NCBI RefSeq assembly: GCF_000283155.1
Contig: NW_004454291.1
Coordinates: forward strand, 991,478 to 1,055,477
Direction of reading: 5' to 3'
Source: Ceratotherium simum simum
Taxonomy: Eukaryota; Chordata; Mammalia; Perissodactyla; Rhinocerotidae
Length of the DNA: 64,000 nucleotides
The translations under genes and the position numbers were made by a program. Position 1 is the first letter of the stretch. Every line of letters starts with the position of its first letter. The notes under the pieces were generated by a model. It saw only the letters and a list, made by a program, of their open reading frames with translations, was not told the origin of the DNA and ran no database searches. Below are positions 56,171 to 64,000 of the stretch, in pieces.

Positions 56171-56764
56171 GCTTGATCCCTACTCTGATTTTTCCCTCCA
56201 GAATCCACTTTCAACATGTTTAGTAGTTTCTTCTGGTGTTTGTTGCTGTGTCGTTAAAAGACATGCTTATATTACTGTTTCTTGATTGCTCTGGAAGATG
56301 AGATTTTAGGTTTCTGATATCCACTTTGCCTCACACTCTCTTCCTGCCTTCCCAAAACAGGGACAAGAATTGAATTTCTATGCAGTGTCTGCATCTGTAT
56401 GACTTAAGTACTTATTATTCACAGTTGAGTCATATACAGTTCTATGCTTCCATTTCGTTCTTGACGAATTTTCATGTTCCTTGGAATCAAGAATTCCTTT
56501 TTGTAATTCGATGAGTTTTCTCTGTCCCTATCATCCATTTTTCACCGGAAGTGTAACTCCATTCTCTCTAAGTTCAAGCCCTCCAGGGATCTCTCCTTGC
56601 CTTAGTCCAGGCTGCTTGCTGTGGTGGCATCTGCAGAGCCATCATCCCTGGCATTCTACTCACCTCTCTGAATTACCCGTTTCTGGATTCAGTGGGTTTA
56701 TTTTCTTGGTTTTCTCCCTGGTTTTGGTAGAGGGCATCTTCTGTAGCTTTCAGAAACATGCCTA

Positions 56765-57016
56765 GGGGACAGACCCATGGCCTAGTGGTTAAGTTTGGTG
56801 CTCCGCTTTGGCGGCCTGGGTTCAGTTTCTGGGCACAGACCTATACCACCTGTCTGCGGCCATGCTGTGGAGGTAACCCACATACAAAACAGAAGAAGAT
56901 TGGCACAGATGTTATCTCAGTGTGAATCTTCCTCAAGCAAAAAGAGGAAGATTGGCAAAAGTTGTTAGCTTAGGGCTAATCTTCCTCAGCAAAAAAGAAA
57001 CAAACAAACAAGCAAA
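56765..57016 (+). mobile_element. ERE SINE, only in copy B2
   Basis: The head 'catggcctagtggttaagtt' carries the tRNA-Ser A-box sequence (tggcctagtgg). Then come 'ggcctgggttcagtttctgg', 'agattggcacagatgttatc' and an A-rich tail. Target duplication aaacatgccta / aaacatgtcta (56,754-56,764 and 57,017-57,027, one mismatch). Absent from the matching place in B1. Confidence 0.92.
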
Positions 57017-57814
57017 AAACATGTCTAATGTGACCAGAGAACTGCATTTCTGATTTTATCTAATTTTAATTAATTTATATTTAAATTTAACTAGTCACAT
57101 GTAGGCAGGATCCTACCATATTGGATGAATCAGTGTATTGGCCTTTGGTTTTGGGAAATTTTCTTGAATTATTTCTTTCATTTTTTCTGTCCTCTGTTCT
57201 GAAACCCCTATTGGTCAAATGATGGAACTCTTGGAATGATAGTCTAATTTTCTTATTTTTTCTCTCCCATTTCTATCTCTTTATTTTGTTTTAGAGTGAC
57301 CTACTTACCTTTACCTTCCTACCTTTCTACAGAATGTTACATCTTCTGTTACATTATTTTATTTCTAAGAATTCCTTTTTTCTCTCTGTTCTAATTTCGC
57401 ATGAGGACAGCTCTCAGGCCACTATGGGTGTTCTGCAGCTCTCTTCCTCCTCCTGCATTCCTTCTGTTCCTTTGAGTTTCTGTCTCTGTTTGTTTTGCTC
57501 ATTCTCTTGAATGCAGGCTGGTCCTTGCTGGTCTGCTTGTATGTGAGAGGGTGTGGGAATTATCCATGGTGGGCTTTTGTCTACAGCCATCTGGCTAGAG
57601 ACACCCAGAATATCAAGATCTGTAAATCCTTTGGGCTGTGCAACTTCCCATGGAGGAATCGTCTGGTCTTCTGTCCTGGAGGCAGAGAGTGAAGGAAATG
57701 TCACGGCTCCTCCCACATTCACTCCACCATCCTCATCCTCCTCTCTTCCAGGACTCCCCTACCCAGCATCTGTCCAGTTCAACAGTACAGAGAATAGTCC
57801 CTCAGTCTTCTGTA

Positions 57815-58248
57815 GGGTAGCAGAAGTGACCATAACAAAGTACCACAAACTGGGTGGCTTAAAACAACAGAAATTTACTGCCTCACTGTTCTGGAGGCCA
57901 AAAGTCCAAGACCAAGGTGTTGGCAGAGTTACTTCCTATTGGAGGCTCTGAGAGAGAATTTGCTCCATGCCTCTTCAAAACTTCTGGTGGTTAACAGCAA
58001 TCCTTGGTGTTCTTTGGGTTGTGGCAGAATCACTCCAATCTCTTCCTCCATCTTCACACAGCTGTCTCCTTGTGTGTGTCACTGTGTCTCTTCTTATAAG
58101 CACACCAGCCATTGAATTGGAGCCCACATACTCCAGTATGACTACATCTTAAGCAATTAATCTGTAAAGAGCCTATTTCCAAATCAGACTATGTTCTGAG
58201 GTTACTGATGGACATGAATTTTTGGAGAATACTGTTCAACTCAGTACA
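57815..58248 (-). repeat. second MLT1-type LTR, antisense (in B2)
   Basis: Partner of 35,785-36,218: 'aaactgggtggcttaaaaca' to 'ctgttcaactcagtaca'. Confidence 0.75.
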
Positions 58249-58454
58249 GGAGAGAATCTGGAAGTCTAACTCTTTATTATACAGACATTAAAGAGTGTTC
58301 CATTTTCAGCCTCACTTACAACTTTCAATTTCAGAGGTCCCTAGTGCATACAGTTCCTGAGTCTTATTGGGCTCCCACAGCATGGTTCTGCTTGCTTCTG
58401 GTCTCACAAGTGCTGTGGTCTTCAGCTTCAGCTTTCTTTGCTCTGCCATGTCTT

Positions 58455-58650
58455 CATCTCAAGGGCATAGACTTTGAGGCCAGACCACCAAAGTTAACAT
58501 CCTGGCTCTGTGGATGTAGGACATTGCCCAACTGACTTAACCTCTCTGTGCCTTTAAAAAGGGGGTGATAATAAGAGTACTGACCACATACAGTTATTCT
58601 GAGAACTAAGGAGAGTACTTAGAAAGGTGTATGACATGAAGAGCTTGCGA
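58455..58650 (+). repeat. MIR (in B2)
   Basis: Partner of 36,450-36,640, with the same A5G5 run 'ctttaaaaagggggtgata' in the core. Confidence 0.75.
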
Positions 58651-59189
58651 TGACTCCTGGATACCTCTAGTTGCTGGGTTCAAACATTTGGTGGCTCTTA
58701 TCTCCCCTTTGGTTGTCTTTGTCCCTGTGGATTTACGCCTCTTAAGGAAGTCCCTTAGTGTATTTTACTGGTGGCTTCAGAAGTAAATGCATTTGTTCAC
58801 TCCACCGTGTTTAAGTTTCTCAAGGAATCTTAAAGTTGAGGAGGCTTTCGGGAGAGAAAAAGGCAGGCACAGCAGCCTGAGCAAAAGTGGGGAGCATGGG
58901 GCGTGCAGGGACCTGCAAAGTCTGACACAGCATGGGTTCTGAGGAGGGACACTGGGAACACAGCTGGGCATGGTCACCTGCCACCTGTGGGAGGCATAGG
59001 CAGTAAGGGACTGAGGGAGGGATCAAATTCCAGAGCGCCCTGATCAGATGTGCAAAGGTGGCCCTCTGTAAGGAGATCAGCCAGGAGGCTGTGGTTATTG
59101 TCGAGGTCGGAGATGATGAGGGTCTGACTAGGGCAGGATGAAGGGGAGTGAGGAGAGGGGAAAGTTTGAAAGATGTTTAAGTTCTTAAA

Positions 59190-59600
59190 AAATGTTATTA
59201 GTTATTGCTTCCCAAAATTTTTAATGACCATTCTTAAATACAGAAACTGTGAAGAAAAAGATGGAAGAAATTAAGTAACGCCTATTTACCTACCATCTAG
59301 ATTGAACAATTAGCATTTTGCTTCATTTGCTTTATCACCTATCTATCCACCCCTCTATCCATTCATCAACCCATTTTATTTTTACTCATTTCGATGTAAC
59401 TTGCAGAGTTAGAACACTTTGACTCTAAACACTGCAGCACATGTGTCATTAACTAGATGAAATCTAGTATATAAGTAAAAATAACCTACTAATCACATCT
59501 TTATTGAAAATTTTGATATTTTGTCCCTCATAGATTTTTTGCATTAATATTGAGTTTTAAAAATATTGATTAGTGTATCGTTTATCATGATTACTAAGAT
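59190..59600 (-). repeat. old L1M-like fragment, antisense
   Basis: 'cctatttacctaccatctag', 'caattagcattttgcttcat' and 'gatgtaacttgcagagttag' resemble antisense L1M 3' sequence. Strongly decayed; weak evidence. Confidence 0.4.
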
Positions 59601-60686
59601 TTTTGCCAGTTTTGTGCTCTAGTGGAATGCCTCACTCTCCTTGCCCTAGTCTTGGCCCTGTCTGGGAATCCTGACTGAATTTTATAAACACACCCTATCA
59701 GTGAAGAGGGAATTAGTTCTCTATACTCTTGTTTTTGGTTCCTTTGAGATTTGCCTTTTCTCTGCCTACAAAGTGAGCAACTTGTGGACTGTTTAGAAAC
59801 AGATTCAGCCCCTGGCTAGGAGGAGGATAGTGGAAGGGATTTCAACCAAGAGGGTCTTTGAGATCCCACAAGGGCGAGGAAAGGTGGGATTTCATTGTCC
59901 TGCTCAGGGCCCTGTGCTCACACAGCTGGACAGGCACCACCAGCCCAATTAGAATACAGGAAATTAAGTCTCTGAACATTTGTGACCTCAGTGGCTCCTA
60001 CACAGCAGGTGGTAAAAAGAGTCATTTAAACACTATCAGTAAGAAGGAAAAAGGTAAACTGTCCACACTCATTATACTCCCAATCTTTTAATTATTTTTT
60101 CAACTAAAACTTGAACTCACATCTCCTCCTCTTGCTAAAAGAAAATACATTACGCAATCTGTGGTTAAATTATAATTTTTCTCCTCTCTCAGCCACTAGT
60201 TGAACCGTTGATGTGTTCATATTGGGTGAACATTTATGGAGAGCCTTCCAAAGATCAAGAGCCTGGCTGGGCAATATCACATGTTCTCTTCAGTCAAAGC
60301 CACCATGAGCCAGACTTGCAAATCTAGGCCCCAAGCACCTACAGGTCATGGGTTACGGCTGGTCTGCTCTGGGCTCTTTGGGAAGGAAAAACATAATTGT
60401 TAATGCTCACTTTATAGATTAGGGCAACTGAGGCTGAGAGAGTTTATATACCTCACACAATTCCTATATATCAGTCACGTTCTGTGGATCCCTACCTGTC
60501 TTCTGTCTATACAACAGACAGCACAGATGTCCCTGGAGTCCATAGAGAGCTCAGAGGACAGCTGGGCCAGATTCTCAGCCACACTCTCTCCTTGTCTCCA
60601 TCTAGCTCTGGCATGTTCTCACAGATTCTTAACCATATAGTGGCACAAAGTCAAAATCCTGGAAAGTTTTACTACTTCACAAGCAC
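59601..60686. other. intergenic sequence, nothing recognised
   Basis: Mixed sequence without a gene. A short MIR-like stretch lies near 60,400-60,460 ('attagggcaactgaggctga'). Confidence 0.5.
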
Positions 60687-60701
60687 TACGATAGCTATTT
60701 T

Positions 60702-60999
60702 GTGTGTGTGTGTGTGAAGAAGATCAGCTCTGAGCTAACATCCGTGCTAATCCTCCTCTTTCTGCTGAGGAAGACCGGCTCTGAGCTAACATCTATTGCC
60801 AATCCTCCTCCTTTTTTTTCCCCCCAAAGCCCCAGTAGATAGTTGTATGTCATAGTTGCACATCCTTCTAGTTGCTGGATGTGGGTCGAGGCCTCAGCAT
60901 GGCCAAAGAAGCAGTGCATCGGTGCGCGCCCAGGATCCTAACCCGGGCCGCCAGTAGCGGAGCGTGCACACCTGACCACTAAGCCACAAGGCCGGCCCA
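60702..60999 (-). mobile_element. ERE SINE, antisense, 15-bp target duplication
   Basis: On the minus strand the head is 'gggccggccttgtggctta', the middle has the region complementary to 'gtatgtcatagttgcacat', and two 'gagctaacat' units precede a (CA)n tail. Target duplication tacgatagctatttt is perfect (60,687-60,701 and 61,000-61,014). This copy is longer than the other four and of a different ERE type. It interrupts the L1M fragment below. Confidence 0.94.
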
Positions 61000-61014
61000 T
61001 ACGATAGCTATTTT

Positions 61015-61702
61015 TAAAAAAGGAATATAATAAGTTTTGGAGACAATGTGAAGAAATTGAAACCCTCAGACATTGCTGATGAGAATATAAAATGGTGCAG
61101 CCACTGTGGAAAATAATTTGGCAAGGCCTCAAAAAGTTAAACGTCGAATTACCATATGCCCCAGAAATTCCATTCCTGAGTATACGCCTAAGAGAACAGA
61201 AAACATTTTCTCAAACAAACACATATATCTTCATGTTCACAGCATACTAATTGCAATAGACAAAAGGTGGAACAACACAAATCAGTGGATGAATGGATAA
61301 AGAAATTGTGGTATATACAGAAAGTAGAATATTATTCATCCATGAAAAGAATGAAGTACTGACACGTGCTCCAACAAGGATGAACCTGGAAAACATTATC
61401 CAAAATGAAAGAATCCAGACACAGACGCCACATATTACATGGTTCCATTTATATAAAACATATAGAATGGGTAAATCCAAGAAGATAGAATGTAGATTGG
61501 TGGTTTTCAGGGGCTGGAGAGAGGAGAGAGAGAAGAGAAACTACTTAAGGGTCATGAGATTTTACTTGGTGGAATGGAAATGCTTTGGAACTAGATAGAG
61601 GTGGTGGTTGCACCCCATTGTGCACTAAATGACACTGAATTGTTCACTTTAAAATGGTTAATTTTGTGTTATGTAATTTGACATCAATAAATTGTTTAAA
61701 AT
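61015..61702 (+). repeat. L1M-class 3' end
   Basis: 'agacaatgtgaagaaattga', 'attgctgatgagaatataaa', 'gaccttaaaatggttaatt'-type ending ('ctttaaaatggttaattttg') and 'aatttgacatcaataaatt' are the 3' end of an older L1 in sense orientation. Confidence 0.8.
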
Positions 61703-63261
61703 CCCAGAAATGTACCCTAACAAATACAAGACAGGTCACTCTGGTGCCTGCCAAGCCCAGTGGCTTTTTCCAGAGGCCCTACACAGCTTCCAGCTTCCTT
61801 CTGACCAGTCAAGGGCTTGAGACTTGGCCCTAGAAGCAGAGAATCCCTAGCTTGGCCTGTGATCTGATGAATTCCTATTAGCAGGAATAAAAATTGACTC
61901 TATTTAGACACTGTGCTTTGCAACCAAGAAATGACAAACATACTCAACAATGATAACGATGACAAGCTGGGCCACCCTTACAGCCTGACATGCCCTTTCT
62001 CCTTGTCTTCTTCTGGCAGAACACTCCTCTGTCCATGGTCTGCAAGCAGAGTGGCACCTTTCTGGGAAGCTCACCCTCCAGGTGGCTCCAGATCCCACTC
62101 ACCTCTGCCTTCCCTGAGCTCCTGATGCCTTAGGAGATATCTGCTCACAGTGGAGCACCCCACCTGAGTCCTCTGTGTAAGCACCGTTTGTGATGATCTC
62201 GTTCACACTTTGCCCCCATGGTGCATCATAGCTCTGGGCATGGTGAAGACCAAATTCACACGGATAGAGAGGGCCCCATGGCCCTGGGGATCACCATGTG
62301 ATGGATCAGAACAGGGCATCTTGTGCTGGAGTTCAGAGTGGGCTGAACTTGGCTGGGCAGGGCCCCTGGAAAAGTCACTGGGCTTGTTGGACACAATGAT
62401 GACATGTCTCTTTGGTAACCCCTTTCATCTGCAGGCAAAAATGGTGAGTGTATTTTTTTCAAAATGGTTCATTATTTCCATCTGATTGTCACAGGAGCTG
62501 GTGTTCTAGCTAGTCGTCAAGAGCTCCAGCTTGTGAACCTAGGTGATCTCAACTGAATGAACCACTGACCCTCTACTTTCCCCCCTGCCTGTTGCTGGTC
62601 AGTTCAAGCTGCCTCACCAAGGAGAAAAATATTTAATTTTTTCAGTGATTTTTGAACTGTTCACCCTGGAATTCACAAGCTGGATTCCTGACAAAAACAA
62701 GTAATGACATTCTTCCCATTTATAGCAAAAGCAAAAGTTAACTGATGGGATTTTCTTTATTTAAAAAAATGTTACTATTTTTGAAACAGCTATATGTGAA
62801 CATAGCAAACCATTAACGTGGAGGTATAAGAGGATAATGCTTTTATACTATAGAGATTGGTGTTTTCTTAGGTTTTTTGATAGATTGATCAGATTAAGGA
62901 AATTCCCTGCTAACAGAATTTTAAGATTTTTTTATATTGTAATCGGAAGTTGAATATTATGAAATACTTTTTCTGAAACTATTTAGATAATATGACTTTT
63001 TTCTTCTAATTGGTTAACTTGATATCTGATGTTTATATTTTTTCTATGTTAACCACTCTTGAGTTCCAAGGTCAAATCCACCTTGACCATGGTGTGTCAT
63101 CACTGCTGCATTTGGTTTGTGCTACTTTGTTCAGGTTTTTTGCACTGAAGCTCATGAATAAGACATGCATGCAATCTTCCTTTTCTTGTCCTGTTTCTAT
63201 GTGTATTGAGTCAATTTGATATGCCCTCATGGAATGAACTGGGCAAAATGTGTTCTTTTTA
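61703..63261. other. intergenic sequence, nothing recognised
   Basis: About 1.5 kb of unique-looking DNA. The open frames on both strands at 61,904-62,485 are short and without a known domain. No repeat identified. Confidence 0.5.
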
Positions 63262-63815
63262 ATTTTCTAGATTGATTTTATGTGACACTTCAAATCCCCT
63301 TGTCTTCCTCTCTGCTGTCACAGGCTCTAAGAGAGCCATTAGTGATCCCTGCCTCCTAGTAGTTATGCCCCTGTGTAACCCTCTCTCATGGCATGGGGCT
63401 GGATCAGGTGCTTTGAATGTATAGAATATGGCAGAAAAGGTGGGACACCATGTCTGAGATTGGGTTATAAAAAGACTGTGGTTTCCATCCTGGGTGTCCT
63501 CTTTCACTCACTCTGAGGGAAGCCAGCTGCCATATTGTGAGCTGCCCTATGGAGAGGCCCAGATGGAGGGAGAACTGAGGGAGGCCTCTGGACAGCAGCC
63601 AACATGGAACTGAGTCCGTGAGCATGTGAGGAACTGAATCCTGCTAAAGACCACCTATGTGGGCTTGAAGGTGGATGCTCCACCAATCAAGACTTTGGAT
63701 GAGACTGAAGCCCAGTCTGACAGCAGGGCTGTAATCTCACGAGAGAGCTTGAGCCAGAGGTACTCAGCCAAGCTGCACCTGGATTTCTACTCCAAGATAC
63801 TGTGACGTAATAAAT
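63262..63815 (+). repeat. MLT1-type LTR, sense
   Basis: 'tgtgacacttcaaatcccct' start, 'gctgccctatggagaggccc', 'aatctcacgagagagcttga' and the end 'actgtgacgtaataaatgtt' fit an MLT1-class LTR. It is directly followed by the L1 tail at the window edge. Confidence 0.65.
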
Positions 63816-63824
63816 GTTTGTTTA

Positions 63825-64000
63825 TTGTTTGTTTGTTTTTTTAATTTTTTGTTTATTGCAGTAACATTGGTTTATAACATTGTATAAATTTCAGGTGTAC
63901 ATCGTTATACTTCTATTTCTGCATAGATTACATCATGTTCACCACCCAAATACTAATTACAACCCATCACCACACACATGTGCCAAATTATCCCTTTCAC
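63825..64000 (-). mobile_element. L1 3' end, antisense, cut by the window end
   Basis: Poly(T) and 'tttattgcagtaacattggt' begin the minus-strand 3' UTR of an L1. The reverse complement of the next 140 bases is almost the same as 23,430-23,570 (two differences noticed), so it belongs to the same L1 subfamily as the nested L1's first tail. Confidence 0.88.

Larger units (their letters stand above)
54395..59166 (+). repeat. segmental duplication, copy B2
   Basis: Direct repeat of 32,480-37,425 (see B1), starting just before 'gatctgtattag' and ending near 'gactagggcaggatgaagg'. The order of internal elements is preserved throughout. The divergence visible by eye suggests an old duplication, but it was not measured. 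Confidence 0.9.

Noticed and set aside
61904..62485. Overlapping short frames on both strands as a possible small gene
   Set aside because: No conserved domain, splice or promoter evidence; lengths are as expected by chance.

Overview
This window is mammalian nuclear DNA. The only protein-coding gene I can support is the 3' part of a cytochrome P450 family 3 subfamily A (CYP3A) gene on the + strand, in the first 10.7 kb. Five SINEs with the tRNA-Ser-derived head and two-part tail of equine repetitive elements (ERE) point to an odd-toed ungulate. A horse or other Equus is most likely, but rhinoceros or tapir is not excluded. Species and CYP3A paralogue cannot be fixed without a search.

Layout. 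1-10,745: CYP3A exons 9 to 13 with canonical splice sites, intact reading frame, stop codon and 3' UTR; exons 1-8 lie upstream of the window. Introns hold old, decayed repeats (MER5-like, hAT-like, MIR, L2, old L1). 10.7-14.7 kb: intergenic, with an old L1 3' UTR, a split MIR, microsatellites and a MaLR LTR remnant. 14,728-30,410: one degenerate gammaretrovirus-like (ERV1) provirus. It has two LTRs in the same orientation, a 4-bp GTCA target duplication, a tRNA-Ser-type primer binding site, a polypurine tract, a gag start and an integrase core. Nested inside it are an ERE and a roughly 7.5-kb L1. 30.5-64 kb: no gene recognised. This part contains a 4.8-kb direct segmental duplication (32.48-37.43 kb and 54.40-59.17 kb), a smaller tandem duplication (38.37-40.27 kb and 47.40-48.87 kb), a nearly full-length antisense L1 (about 40.27-47.04 kb), MLT1-type LTRs, MIR and L2 pieces and EREs. 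The window ends inside the 3' end of a further antisense L1.

The CYP3A exons encode the haem-binding end of a drug- and steroid-oxidising P450. Everything downstream is a record of insertions and duplications whose order can be read from nesting and target-site duplications. The most notable observation is that the L1 inside the provirus carries two successive, different L1 3' ends within a single pair of target-site duplications. That fits a 3'-transduction event. I found no new gene system, CRISPR array or recognisable RNA gene. The short open frames elsewhere fall in repeats or lack any recognisable domain.
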